Shown here: in pieces, positions 8,234-17,060 of the stretch
Position numbering within the stretch: the first letter of the stretch is position 1
Layout: each line of letters opens with the position of its first letter
Origin: JAQBXX01 sp947085325
Lineage (GTDB): Bacteria > Pseudomonadota > Gammaproteobacteria > SURF-13
Assembly (NCBI GenBank): GCA_947085325.1
Contig: CAMTVY010000006.1
Coordinates: 69,740 to 133,739 of the forward strand
Direction: 5' to 3'
DNA: 64,000 nucleotides
Position numbers and translations under genes: made by a program
The notes under the pieces: model-generated
What the model was told of the DNA's origin: nothing
Database searches by the model: none
Seen by the model: only the letters and a program-made list of their open reading frames with translations

Positions 8234-10525
8234 TTAAAAAAGTGAGCCCAGCGTAAACTGGAAGCTCTGTTCGTCGTCTCCCGGCCCGCTATTTAATGGC
8301 TGCGCCACACTGACGGTCAAGGGACCCAGCGGTGACAGCCACACGGCTGACAAACCGCTCGAGTAGCGCAGCTCGCCTGCCTCAAACCCTTCATCACCGT
8401 AAACATTTCCTATGTCCACAAAAAAACTCAAACGAACCGACTTGCTATCCTTGACAAAGGGTACCGGAAAAAACACCTCTGCATTTCCCACCACCTTTAA
8501 GTCGCCACCCAGTGGCCGGCCATCAGGACCAGCACCTCTGGGGCCGAGTGTATTATCCTTGAAACCGCGCACCGAACGGCTGCCCCCCGCAAAAAAATTC
8601 TCAAAGAACGGGAGCTCTGGAGTATCGCCAAAGCTTTTACCATAGCCGACATCGCCATTCAGCGACAGGGTCCAGTATTTCGCCAGCGGGTACAGAAGCA
8701 GATGCCGGTAGCTGACTTTGTAATATTCCAGATTGGTGCCTGGCGCAGTCATTTCGGCATTCAGGTTCTGGAGCACGCCTTCATCGGCAAACACAGAGCG
8801 GTTGCGCGTGTCGTGCGACCACCCTGCGGTCAGTTTTATTGTAGCAAACTCCTCTCGGCCGGCGGCAGTGAGGAAGTCGGTATATTCCGTGGGTGTTGAG
8901 GCACCGGTGTTAATGCGGGTGCCTTCGTAGCCCGCACTCAGGCGCACGCTGTCATATTCGTTCAGCGGAATACCGTAGTTGACAAAAGCACCTTGCACGT
9001 CGGTGCTGTACCTGGATATGTTGGCGTTGCTGGCATCCGTAGTTCTGTAAAACAGGCTAAAGCCGCGGCTGATGCCGTCCGGCGTATGGTACGGATTGGT
9101 GTAGGCGAAACTGTACACCGTATTGACCCGGCTGTTGTTGAAGGCTGCGCTCACATGCTTGCCGCTGCCGAGGAAGTTGTCCTGGCTGATGCTGGTATTG
9201 AAAATGATACCCTGGCTCTGCGAAAAACCCAGGCCAGCCAGCAGGTTGCCGGAAGGTTTCTCCACCACCGCGAAATTCACATCCACCTGATCCGTGGTGC
9301 CGGCTACCGCCGGTGTTTCCACATTCACCTCTTCGAAGTAACCGAGCTTGTCCAGGCGCACGCGCGAGCGCTTGACCTTCTCCGTCGATATCCATGCACT
9401 CTCCAACTGCCGCATCTCGCGCCGCAGCACTTCATCTCGCGTCTTGGTATTACCGGCCACGTTGATACGCCGCACATATACCCGCTTACCCGGATCCACA
9501 AAAAAAGTCAGCCCCACCTGCTTGCCCGCCTGGTCAATCTCCGGAATGGCATTGACATTGGCAAAGGCATAGCCCTCATCACCCAGTCGCTCAATCAGCT
9601 TGGTGGTGGTGTCGGTTGCACTCTTGCGCGAGAATATTTCGCCCGGCTTCACCGCCACCAGCGCCTCCAGCTCGGCCTCTGGCAGCACCAGATCGCCTGC
9701 CAACTTGACGTCTCTTACCGTAAACTTGTCACCCTCGGTTACATTGATGGTAATGTAAATGTCTTTCTTGTCCGGGGTGATGGAAACCTGCGTAGAGTTG
9801 ATGGAGAAATTGATATAGCCGCGATCCAGGTAGAATGAACGCAAGGTCTCCAGATCAGCGGACAGTTTCTGCTTCGAGTATTGGTCGCCCCCGGTATAAA
9901 ACGAAAGCGTGCTCGTGGTGCCCGACTGGAAATCCGCCAGCAAGTCGTCATCGCTAAAGCTGTCATTGCCGATGACGTTGATCTCGCGTATACGTGCAGC
10001 ACGGCCCTCCGAAATATCAATCGCAATGCCGACACGATTGCGTTCCAGCGGTGTGGCGGTGGCAGCAATCTCTACACCGTATTTGCCACGGCTGAAATAC
10101 TGGCGCTTGAGCTCCTGCTCGGCCCGATCCAGCAGCGCCCGGTCAAAGGTCAGGCCCTCGCCGAGGCCTTGCTCCTTCAGAGCCTTGACGAGCTGATCGG
10201 TGTTTATGTCCTTGTTGCCGGTGATCTTGATGCTGGCGATAGCGGGTCGCTCGGTGACGAACACGACCAGCACGTCGCCCTCACGCTCCAGTCGCACATC
10301 ATTGAAGAAGCCGGTCTTGAACAGGGCGCGTATGGCCTCGCTGGCGCGCGCATCGTCCATGGTTTCACCCACCTTCACCGGCAGATAATTGAACACCGTG
10401 CCGGCCGCGATGCGTTGTAAACCTTCCAGCCGGATGTCCTGCACCATGAAGGGTTCCATTGCCCACACCGGTACGGCGATCAAGCACCACAACCCCAATA
10501 GCCCTGTCCGCAGCAGTTTACGCAT
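8234..10525 (-). CDS. bamA: Outer membrane protein assembly factor BamA
   Basis: BamA is the core of the BAM complex, which inserts beta-barrel proteins into the outer membrane. I start at the ATG at 10525 (MRKLLRTGLLGLWCLIAVPV), which gives a signal peptide ending near AVPVWA and 763 residues (E. coli 810). Five POTRA domains cover about residues 25-420; the rest is a 16-strand barrel. GGSRSVRGFKDNTLGPRG near 665 holds the barrel's conserved VRGF motif. The protein ends in phenylalanine (FTLGSLF), the usual outer-membrane barrel signal. It is followed within 15 bases by skp. Confidence 0.97.
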   Translation of the reverse strand: MRKLLRTGLLGLWCLIAVPVWAMEPFMVQDIRLEGLQRIAAGTVFNYLPVKVGETMDDARASEAIRALFKTGFFNDVRLEREGDVLVVFVTERPAIASIKITGNKDINTDQLVKALKEQGLGEGLTFDRALLDRAEQELKRQYFSRGKYGVEIAATATPLERNRVGIAIDISEGRAARIREINVIGNDSFSDDDLLADFQSGTTSTLSFYTGGDQYSKQKLSADLETLRSFYLDRGYINFSINSTQVSITPDKKDIYITINVTEGDKFTVRDVKLAGDLVLPEAELEALVAVKPGEIFSRKSATDTTTKLIERLGDEGYAFANVNAIPEIDQAGKQVGLTFFVDPGKRVYVRRINVAGNTKTRDEVLRREMRQLESAWISTEKVKRSRVRLDKLGYFEEVNVETPAVAGTTDQVDVNFAVVEKPSGNLLAGLGFSQSQGIIFNTSISQDNFLGSGKHVSAAFNNSRVNTVYSFAYTNPYHTPDGISRGFSLFYRTTDASNANISRYSTDVQGAFVNYGIPLNEYDSVRLSAGYEGTRINTGASTPTEYTDFLTAAGREEFATIKLTAGWSHDTRNRSVFADEGVLQNLNAEMTAPGTNLEYYKVSYRHLLLYPLAKYWTLSLNGDVGYGKSFGDTPELPFFENFFAGGSRSVRGFKDNTLGPRGAGPDGRPLGGDLKVVGNAEVFFPVPFVKDSKSVRLSFFVDIGNVYGDEGFEAGELRYSSGLSAVWLSPLGPLTVSVAQPLNSGPGDDEQSFQFTLGSLF

Positions 10526-10568
10526 CACGCACCCATTATTGTTCAACGTCACCCACTTGCTGTACGGC

Positions 10569-11930
10569 TTACAGGCCAAGCAGACGCGTCAGATCATTAT
10601 AAAAAGCCAGCACCGTGAGTCCGAGCAGCAGGGCGATACCCAATTGCTGCCCAATGTATTGAACCTTGGGGGATACCGGGCTGCCTTTCACTGCCTCCGC
10701 CAAATGATACATCAAATGGCCGCCATCCAGTATCGGTACCGGCAAAAGGTTGAGCACACCGAGACTGACGCTGACCAGGGCCAGGAAGCGCAGGAAGGGC
10801 GCGAACCCGTCGCTCGCCGAGTAACCGGCATACTGGGCGATGCCGATGGGCCCGCTGATATTCTCCAGCGAGGCCTGTCCCGCCACCATCTTGGCCAGCA
10901 GGCGCAAGGTCAGCAGGCTCATCTCCCCTGTATGCCGCACGGCCTTGACCAGCCCTTCCAGCACGTCGTAGCGTTGCTCGGCGCGCAGCTCCGGCGGCAG
11001 GGCCTGGAGCGGCTCCGGGCCGGCCTCAATACGCCCGACGACCCCCTCCGGCGAGGGTTTCGCCGCAGGCGTTATCACCAACTCCAGGGTCTCACTCTTG
11101 CGCTCAATGACCAGCCGGATCGGCACATCGGCGCGCGCGCGCACGTACCCGGCCCAGGCATCCCAGTCTGTCAGCGGCTGGTCGTCGGCGCTCAGCAGGC
11201 GATCGCCCGCTTGCAGGCCGGCGCGTGCGGCAGCGCCCTCTGGCAGCACGCGCCCGAGCACGGCCGGCACCTGCGGGCGCAACGGCCGTAAGCCAAGGCG
11301 CTCCAGCAGATTGCCGCTGTCAGGCTCACTGACCGTGCTGACATCAAGCTCTTGTATACGCCGCTGGCCGTCCTTGCCCTGCACCGTCAGAGCGATCCGC
11401 TCACGATCCAGCGCCTTGTCCAGCATGGCCAGCAGCGCTGTGTCCCAGGTGGGAGTGAGATTGCCCGCCACCTCGACCACCTCATCCCCCGACCGCAAGC
11501 CCGCCTGCTGCGCTATCGAGGACTCAATCACCGTACCGATGACGGGCCGCACCCCGCTGACGCCGATGATGAACATCAGCCAATAGGCGAGGATGGCGAA
11601 GGCAAAATTGAACAGCGGGCCGGCGAGCACAATGGCGCTGCGCGCGGCCAGCGATTGACGGTTGAAGGCACGCGGCAACTCTGCGTCGGCCACCTCGCCC
11701 TCACGCTCATCCAGCATGCGCACATAGCCGCCCAGGGGCAACATCGCGATGGCATATTCCGTGCCGTCCTTGCCGCGCCGCGCCCACAACGGTTTGCCGA
11801 AGCCGATCGAGAAACGCAACACCTTGACCCCCAGGCGCCGCGCTACCCAGAAATGCCCGAACTCGTGCACCGTGATCAGGATGCCAAGGGTGACGATGAA
11901 GGCCAGTGTTGACCACAGGATCGTGCTCAT
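10569..11930 (-). CDS. rseP: Site-2 zinc metalloprotease RseP
   Basis: RseP is an inner-membrane protease that cuts anti-sigma factor RseA and remnant signal peptides, linking envelope stress to sigma-E. The 453-residue protein (E. coli 450) has HEFGH at residues 22-26 in the first membrane segment, two tandem PDZ domains at about 115-300, and NLLPVPILDGGHLMYH near 390 with the third zinc ligand. It stands between dxr and bamA, the usual order. Its ATG overlaps the dxr stop (ATGA). Confidence 0.97.
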   Translation of the reverse strand: MSTILWSTLAFIVTLGILITVHEFGHFWVARRLGVKVLRFSIGFGKPLWARRGKDGTEYAIAMLPLGGYVRMLDEREGEVADAELPRAFNRQSLAARSAIVLAGPLFNFAFAILAYWLMFIIGVSGVRPVIGTVIESSIAQQAGLRSGDEVVEVAGNLTPTWDTALLAMLDKALDRERIALTVQGKDGQRRIQELDVSTVSEPDSGNLLERLGLRPLRPQVPAVLGRVLPEGAAARAGLQAGDRLLSADDQPLTDWDAWAGYVRARADVPIRLVIERKSETLELVITPAAKPSPEGVVGRIEAGPEPLQALPPELRAEQRYDVLEGLVKAVRHTGEMSLLTLRLLAKMVAGQASLENISGPIGIAQYAGYSASDGFAPFLRFLALVSVSLGVLNLLPVPILDGGHLMYHLAEAVKGSPVSPKVQYIGQQLGIALLLGLTVLAFYNDLTRLLGL

Positions 11931-13138
11931 GCGCCGCTCCGTGCCGCCACCGGCACACTGCGGGAGGCGTAGCCCTGCACGTGTCGCAGCGCCTGCACCC
12001 GCGCCGCAGCGTCGTCTTCCAGTATCACCTCGAGCGATGCCGCTGCGCGTACCGGCCTGCCGGCAAGGGTGCGCTCAATCACGTCGGGGATGCCGGTAAA
12101 GGGCAACCGACCGTCGAGGAAGGCCGCTACCGCCACCTCGTTGGCGGCATTCAGCGTCACGCTTGCCGTACCCCCACAGGCATGCGCCTGATACGCCAGC
12201 CGCAAACACGGGAACCGCGCGTGATCTATCGGGGCAAAATCAAGCCGTGCAGCCAGCAGATTCAAGGCCGGCGCGGACGAGGCGATGCGCTCCGGCCATC
12301 CCAGTGCATGGGCAATCGGCGTACGCATGTCGGGGCTGCCCAGCTCCGCCAGCAGCGATCCGTCCACATACTCGACCAGGGAGTGCACCATGCTCTGCGG
12401 ATGCAACACCACGTCGACCTGATCCGGCGTGGTGTTGAACAGCCAGCAGGCCTCAATCACCTCCAGACCCTTGTTCATCATGGTGGCCGAGTCGACCGAA
12501 ATCTTGCGCCCCATCACCCAGTTCGGGTGGGCGCAGGCTTGCGCTGGCGTGACATACGGCAGTTGCTCCAGCGGTGTGGTGCGAAACGGCCCGCCGGAGG
12601 CGGTCAACACAATACGACGCACGCCTGCCTGCCGCAGGTCGCCGTGAAAGTCATGGGGCAGACACTGAAACACGGCGTTGTGTTCGCTGTCGATCGGCAA
12701 CAACTGCGCGCCGTGCGTGCGCACGGCGTCCATGAACAGCTTGCCTGCCATCACCAGCGCCTCTTTGTTGGCCAGCAGCACGCGCTTGCCCGCGCGCACT
12801 GCGGCCAGCGTAGGCAACAACCCGGCCGCGCCGACAATCGCCGCCATCACCGTGTCTACCTCCGGCAATGCAGCCACGGTCTCCAGACCCGCCTGCCCGC
12901 ATAGCACCTCGATGCCCGGCGCCTCATCGCTCAGCCGCACACGCAGCTGTTGCGCCGCTGCGGCTTCGGCCATCACCGCATACCGGGGGCGGTGCGTCAG
13001 ACACTGTTTGTAAAGTGCATCAACCGAGTTGCGGGCCGTGAGCGCCACTACCTCGAACCGATCCGGGTGACGGGCGATCACATCGAGCGTGTTCACGCCA
13101 ATAGACCCTGTGGCACCCAGTATTGTGACGCCGGTCAT
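11927..13138 (-). CDS. dxr: 1-deoxy-D-xylulose 5-phosphate reductoisomerase
   Basis: Dxr (IspC) converts DXP to methylerythritol phosphate with NADPH, the committed step of the MEP isoprenoid pathway. The start at 13138 (MTGVTILGATGSIGVNTLDV) puts the NADPH loop GATGSIG at residues 9-15 and gives 403 residues (E. coli 398); the frame extends seven codons into cdsA. LLPIDSEHNAVFQCLP near 145 and NWVMGRKISVDSATMMNKGL near 205 carry metal and substrate residues. The start overlaps the cdsA stop as ATGA. Isoprenoid made here feeds the undecaprenyl synthase encoded nearby. Confidence 0.97.
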   Translation of the reverse strand: MTGVTILGATGSIGVNTLDVIARHPDRFEVVALTARNSVDALYKQCLTHRPRYAVMAEAAAAQQLRVRLSDEAPGIEVLCGQAGLETVAALPEVDTVMAAIVGAAGLLPTLAAVRAGKRVLLANKEALVMAGKLFMDAVRTHGAQLLPIDSEHNAVFQCLPHDFHGDLRQAGVRRIVLTASGGPFRTTPLEQLPYVTPAQACAHPNWVMGRKISVDSATMMNKGLEVIEACWLFNTTPDQVDVVLHPQSMVHSLVEYVDGSLLAELGSPDMRTPIAHALGWPERIASSAPALNLLAARLDFAPIDHARFPCLRLAYQAHACGGTASVTLNAANEVAVAAFLDGRLPFTGIPDVIERTLAGRPVRAAASLEVILEDDAAARVQALRHVQGYASRSVPVAARSGA

Positions 13139-13944
13139 TGCATGCCTCCCAGCATCCACAGGCCCAGCACGAACACAGGCGCCGCCGCCGTCAGGCTGTC
13201 GATGCGATCCAGCATCCCGCCGTGACCGGGCAGCAGGCGGCCGCTGTCCTTCACCCCGCGTATCCGCTTGTAGATGCTTTCAAAGAGATCGCCTACGATG
13301 GAAAATACCACTGTCGCCAGACAGAGCACAATAAACCACGTCAGCCGGGGCTGGGCCAGCCCAGTGACGATTCCGGCAACGGGTGCCATCAGCAGTGTCG
13401 CCGCCAGCGCCCCCCCGACCCCGGCCCAGGTCTTGCCCGGGCTGATGCTGGGCGCGAGCCGCGCCTTGCCCCAGCGTCGGCCGGCGAAATAGGCCGCGCC
13501 ATCGGCTGACCATATCAAGGCCATCAGAAACAGCACCCAGTATGGTCCTTGCTCAGGCAATGCATGCAGGTGCGCCACGGCAAACCAGGCCGGCGCCAGC
13601 ACCCAGAGCCCTGCCACGGCGGCGACGTTGCGGCGCGACAGCAGCGTTATACCTACAGGGTGACGCAGCTCTGTTACAGCCGCCAGAAGCCAACCCGCGA
13701 CTGCCAGAGTCAGCACCACGGCAGGCGCCACGGTGCTGATCCCCCACAACGCCAACAGCAGCAAGGTTACATAGAGGGCACGCCAGAAGACGCGGGCGAT
13801 ACCGGCCAGGGCCGACCACTCCCAGGCGGCCTGCGCCACAATCAGCGCCACCAGCACGGAAAAATACAACGTGGGCAGTGCCAGCACTCCCCAGATGACC
13901 AGCGGGATCAGCACCGCCGCAGTCAACAGACGTGTTTTAAGCAC
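13135..13944 (-). CDS. cdsA: Phosphatidate cytidylyltransferase
   Basis: CdsA makes CDP-diacylglycerol from phosphatidate and CTP in the inner membrane, the branch-point precursor of all phospholipids. The 269-residue protein has about eight hydrophobic segments. The family signature is complete near residues 222-250: SIYKRIRGVKDSGRLLPGHG followed by GMLDRIDS. SPGKTWAGVGGA near 165 is another conserved block. The start is GTG at 13944, overlapping the end of uppS by eight bases. Confidence 0.95.
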   Translation of the reverse strand: MLKTRLLTAAVLIPLVIWGVLALPTLYFSVLVALIVAQAAWEWSALAGIARVFWRALYVTLLLLALWGISTVAPAVVLTLAVAGWLLAAVTELRHPVGITLLSRRNVAAVAGLWVLAPAWFAVAHLHALPEQGPYWVLFLMALIWSADGAAYFAGRRWGKARLAPSISPGKTWAGVGGALAATLLMAPVAGIVTGLAQPRLTWFIVLCLATVVFSIVGDLFESIYKRIRGVKDSGRLLPGHGGMLDRIDSLTAAAPVFVLGLWMLGGMQ

Positions 13945-14743
13945 CTCTGGCCTGCTGTTCCTGCGTCAGCGGCGTGGCAGCCGCCTCCGCTTCAACCTCG
14001 CTCACTCGTCCGAAACGCCGTTGGCGCTGCGCATAGGCGGTCAGCGCCTTTTCGAATTCCACTGCGTTGAAGTCTGGCCACAGCACATCGGTGAAGTACA
14101 ACTCCGTGTAAGCCAACTGCCAGAGCAGGAAATTACTGATGCGTTGTTCGTCACCCGTGCGAATGAACAGGTCGGGCTCCGGCATGCCGGCCAGCGACAG
14201 TTGCGAGGCCAGCTGTGCATCGTCAATGGCATCGGCGCGCAGCTCACCGCGCTCGACCTTGCGCGCCAATGCGCGTGCAGCCTGGGTGATATCCCAGCGC
14301 CCGCCATAATTGGCGGCGATATTGAGAGCAAGGCCGGCGTTGTCGCGCGTCAACTGTTCGGCAGCGGCAATCTGCTGTTGCAGTTTTTCCGAAAATGCCG
14401 AGCGTTCGCCAATCACCCGCAGACGTATATTGTTGCGGTGCAGTTCTTGTACCCGGTTTTGCAGTGCCCGCAGGAACAAATCGAGCAATTGCGTGACTTC
14501 ACTCTTGGGGCGTGACCAGTTTTCGCTGCTGAAGGCAAACAGGGTAAGCATGCCTATACCCCGTTGCGCGCAGGCCCGGGTCACGGCATCGACTGCATCC
14601 GTACCTGCCTTGTGACCGGCACTGCGCGGCAACATGCGCGAGCATGCCCAGCGACCGTTGCCATCCATGATAATGGCGACGTGTCCGGGCAATGCGTCGG
14701 CAGCGCATCCTGGCAGAGCAGGGTTGAGAGATTCTGATTTCAT
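13937..14743 (-). CDS. uppS: Undecaprenyl diphosphate synthase
   Basis: This cis-prenyltransferase extends farnesyl diphosphate to C55 undecaprenyl diphosphate, the lipid carrier for peptidoglycan and O-antigen. The protein has 268 residues (E. coli 253). HVAIIMDGNGRWACSRMLPR near residues 21-40 contains the catalytic Asp and diphosphate-binding Arg. FAFSSENWSRP near 75 and RTGDEQRISNFLLWQLAYTE near 200 are family blocks. The C-terminal 15 residues are Ala/Glu-rich and unconserved. A 96-base spacer with a large stem-loop separates it from frr. Confidence 0.96.
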   Translation of the reverse strand: MKSESLNPALPGCAADALPGHVAIIMDGNGRWACSRMLPRSAGHKAGTDAVDAVTRACAQRGIGMLTLFAFSSENWSRPKSEVTQLLDLFLRALQNRVQELHRNNIRLRVIGERSAFSEKLQQQIAAAEQLTRDNAGLALNIAANYGGRWDITQAARALARKVERGELRADAIDDAQLASQLSLAGMPEPDLFIRTGDEQRISNFLLWQLAYTELYFTDVLWPDFNAVEFEKALTAYAQRQRRFGRVSEVEAEAAATPLTQEQQARGA

Positions 14744-14748
14744 TTAAC

Positions 14749-14830
14749 TAGTGACCAGTGGCGAGTTGCACGTAACGAGCACGAGATGCCTAACCTTTTC
14801 TCATCACTCGCAACTTGTCACTTGCCACTC
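14749..14830 (-). repeat. Long imperfect stem-loop between frr and uppS
   Basis: The plus-strand arm 14749-14769 (TAGTGACCAGTGGCGAGTTG plus C) and the arm 14810-14830 (GCAACTTGTCACTTGCCACT plus C) are imperfect reverse complements. In the leftward mRNA I count 17 of 21 positions paired, one of them G-U, around a 40-base loop. Both arms are built of short CACT/AACT units. It could be a dispersed repeat, an RNA processing site or an attenuator before uppS. No T-run follows, so a simple intrinsic terminator is unlikely. Confidence 0.6.
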
Positions 14831-14839
14831 GCTACTGAT

Positions 14840-15397
14840 TTAAACCTCCATCAATTCCTTTTCTTTTGCCGCCAGCAGCTTGTCGATTTCAGCAATATAT
14901 TTGTCGGTAAGCTTTTGCGTGTCTTCTTCCGCGTGCCGCTCTTCATCCTGCGAAATCTTTTTTTCCTTAAGCAGCTGCTTGGCCTCAGTGTTGGCATCGC
15001 GGCGTACGTTACGCACCGCCACACGTGCCGCCTCGGCCTCGGCCCGCACCACTTTCTGCATGTCACGCCTGCGCTCTTCAGTCAGGGCCGGCAGCGGCAC
15101 CCGGATCACGACTCCCGCAGCAGCGGGATTCAAGCCCAGATCAGAAGTGAGTATGGCCTTTTCGATAGCGGCCGCCATAGGCTTTTCCCACGGCGTCACC
15201 ACCAGCATGCGCGCATCGGCCACGTTGATGCTCGCCACCTGACTCAGCGGCACTTCATTGCCATAATAAGGCACGCGCACATGATCCAGCAGGCTGGGGT
15301 GCGCACGTCCACTGCGTACCTTTGAAAACTCCTGCTTCAGCGCCTCGATGCTCTTCTGCATGCGCGCCGCGGACTGATTGATGATGTCATTCATCAT
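14840..15397 (-). CDS. frr: Ribosome recycling factor
   Basis: RRF splits the post-termination ribosome together with EF-G. At 185 residues it matches the E. coli length exactly. Family blocks include KVRSGRAHPSLLDHVRVPYY near residue 27, NVADARMLVVTPWEK near 58, and VRVPLPALTEERRRDMQKVV near 102, then a long C-terminal helix of the tRNA-like three-helix bundle. Two adjacent ATGs (15397, 15394) are possible starts. The gene overlaps the end of pyrH by 11 bases in the usual rpsB-tsf-pyrH-frr series. Confidence 0.97.
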   Translation of the reverse strand: MMNDIINQSAARMQKSIEALKQEFSKVRSGRAHPSLLDHVRVPYYGNEVPLSQVASINVADARMLVVTPWEKPMAAAIEKAILTSDLGLNPAAAGVVIRVPLPALTEERRRDMQKVVRAEAEAARVAVRNVRRDANTEAKQLLKEKKISQDEERHAEEDTQKLTDKYIAEIDKLLAAKEKELMEV

Positions 15398-16127
15398 GGG
15401 TCACCCCCACCAGTGTCCCCTCGTCCTCGCCCAGCACGATACGCATCAGCGCACCGGGCTTATTCATGTTGAACACACACAACGGCATGGCGTAGTCGCG
15501 GCACAAGACAATCGCAGTGACATCCATCACCATCAGTTTGCGTTCAATCACCTCGTCATAGCTGAGGCGCTTGTAGTACTGCGCGTCAGTATGCTTGAGC
15601 GGATCTGCAGAATATACACCGTCAACCTTGGTGGCCTTGAGCACAAGATTGACGCCGAGTTCAACGCCACGGAGGCTGGCGGCGGAATCGGTGGTGAAAA
15701 ACGGATTTCCGGTGCCGGCGGCGAGTATGACCACACGGCCTTTTTCCAGATGACGTATCGCGCGGCGGCGGATGTAGTCTTCGCAAATCTGGTGCATCTT
15801 GAGCGCCGACATCACGCGCACCTGCATGCCGCGCTGTTCCAGCGCGTCCTGCATCGCCAGGGCATTGATGACGGTGGCGAGCATGCCCATCTGGTCTGCC
15901 GTGACCCGATCCATGCCGCTTGCAGCCAGGCCTGCGCCGCGAAAGATATTGCCGCCGCCAATGACCAGCGCCACCTGCACGCCAAGCTCGACCACTGCAC
16001 GCACCTCATCGGCCACGCGTATCAGCACTGCGGGATCGATGCCATAGTCGGCACCCCCCATCAGCGCCTCACCGCTCAGCTTCAGCAGAATGCGCTGATA
16101 GGCGGGCTTTGGGGTGGCAGAGGGCAT
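15387..16127 (-). CDS. pyrH: UMP kinase
   Basis: PyrH phosphorylates UMP to UDP in pyrimidine synthesis. It belongs to the amino-acid-kinase fold and is a GTP-activated, UTP-inhibited hexamer in relatives. The 246-residue protein opens with YQRILLKLSGEALMGG, the phosphate-binding loop. VIGGGNIFRGAGLAASGMDR near 60 and GTGNPFFTTDSAASLRGVEL near 136 are highly conserved. It is encoded between tsf and frr; the start is an ATG at 16127, five bases after the tsf stop. Confidence 0.97.
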   Translation of the reverse strand: MPSATPKPAYQRILLKLSGEALMGGADYGIDPAVLIRVADEVRAVVELGVQVALVIGGGNIFRGAGLAASGMDRVTADQMGMLATVINALAMQDALEQRGMQVRVMSALKMHQICEDYIRRRAIRHLEKGRVVILAAGTGNPFFTTDSAASLRGVELGVNLVLKATKVDGVYSADPLKHTDAQYYKRLSYDEVIERKLMVMDVTAIVLCRDYAMPLCVFNMNKPGALMRIVLGEDEGTLVGVTHDE

Positions 16128-16132
16128 GTGTG

Positions 16133-17020
16133 CTAGCCTCCCCGCACCTGCGCCATCACCTCGGCGACAAAGTCGTCGGCTTTCTTTTCAATCCCTTCGC
16201 CCACCTCAAAGCGCTGAAAGCGGAGCGCCCTGGCCCTGGCCTGCTGCAACAGCGCCTCCACCGTGAGATCAGGATTTTTCACGAATGGCTGCCCGAGCAG
16301 GGTGATCTCGCCAATAAACTTCTTGATACGGCCATCCACCATTTTCTCAACGATGGCGGCAGGCTTGCCACTGTCTGCGGCCTGCGCGGCAAAGATTTCC
16401 CTCTCTTTGGCAATCAAATCGGGCGCCACTTCGGCGGACGACACACAGACGGGTTTGGCGGCTGCAATATGCATGGCGATGTCCTTGGCCAGCTCCTCAT
16501 CCCCACCTTCAATTTCCACCAGCACGCCGATGCGGTTGCCGTGCAGATAGGCGCCGATCTGGCCCGTCGTCGTGAGGCATACACTGCGACGCACACTGAT
16601 ATTCTCGCCGATCTTGGCAACCAGCCCCTGGCGTACGGTATTGATGTCGACACTGTCACCGTCTCTCAGCGGCAATGCCAGTAGCGCATCCAGATCCGCC
16701 GGACGGCTCGTCAACACACGCTGCGCCACTGCCTGCGCAAAGTCCCTGAGTTCATCCCCACGCGCGACGAAATCCGTCTCGCAGTTTACCTCCACCATTG
16801 CGGCATGCTTTCTGGTGGCATCGGCCTCAATCACGATAATGCCCTCGGCGGCAACCTTGCCCGCCCGCTTGTCGGCCTTGGCAAGACCACTCTTGCGCAT
16901 CGCCTCTGCGGCCGCATCAATATCGCCCATGGCCTCGACCAGCGCCCTCTTGCACTCCATCATGCCCGAGCTGGTGCGCTCACGCAGCTCCTTGACGAGT
17001 GCGGCTGTAATTTCCATCAT
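16133..17020 (-). CDS. tsf: Elongation factor Ts
   Basis: EF-Ts recycles EF-Tu by promoting GDP release. The 295-residue protein starts with a UBA-like domain (ITAALVKELRERTSSGMMEC) that contacts EF-Tu. CETDFVARGDELRDFAQAVA near residue 80 is the core TDFV motif that enters the EF-Tu nucleotide site. Two adjacent ATGs at 17020 and 17017 follow AGAGGA. I chose 17020 because it aligns with E. coli MAEIT, though the second has better spacing. It lies 40 bases after rpsB. Confidence 0.96.
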   Translation of the reverse strand: MMEITAALVKELRERTSSGMMECKRALVEAMGDIDAAAEAMRKSGLAKADKRAGKVAAEGIIVIEADATRKHAAMVEVNCETDFVARGDELRDFAQAVAQRVLTSRPADLDALLALPLRDGDSVDINTVRQGLVAKIGENISVRRSVCLTTTGQIGAYLHGNRIGVLVEIEGGDEELAKDIAMHIAAAKPVCVSSAEVAPDLIAKEREIFAAQAADSGKPAAIVEKMVDGRIKKFIGEITLLGQPFVKNPDLTVEALLQQARARALRFQRFEVGEGIEKKADDFVAEVMAQVRGG

Positions 17021-17060
17021 GCTGTCCTCTCGCAATCTACCGTTATGACGTCGGGACGCC

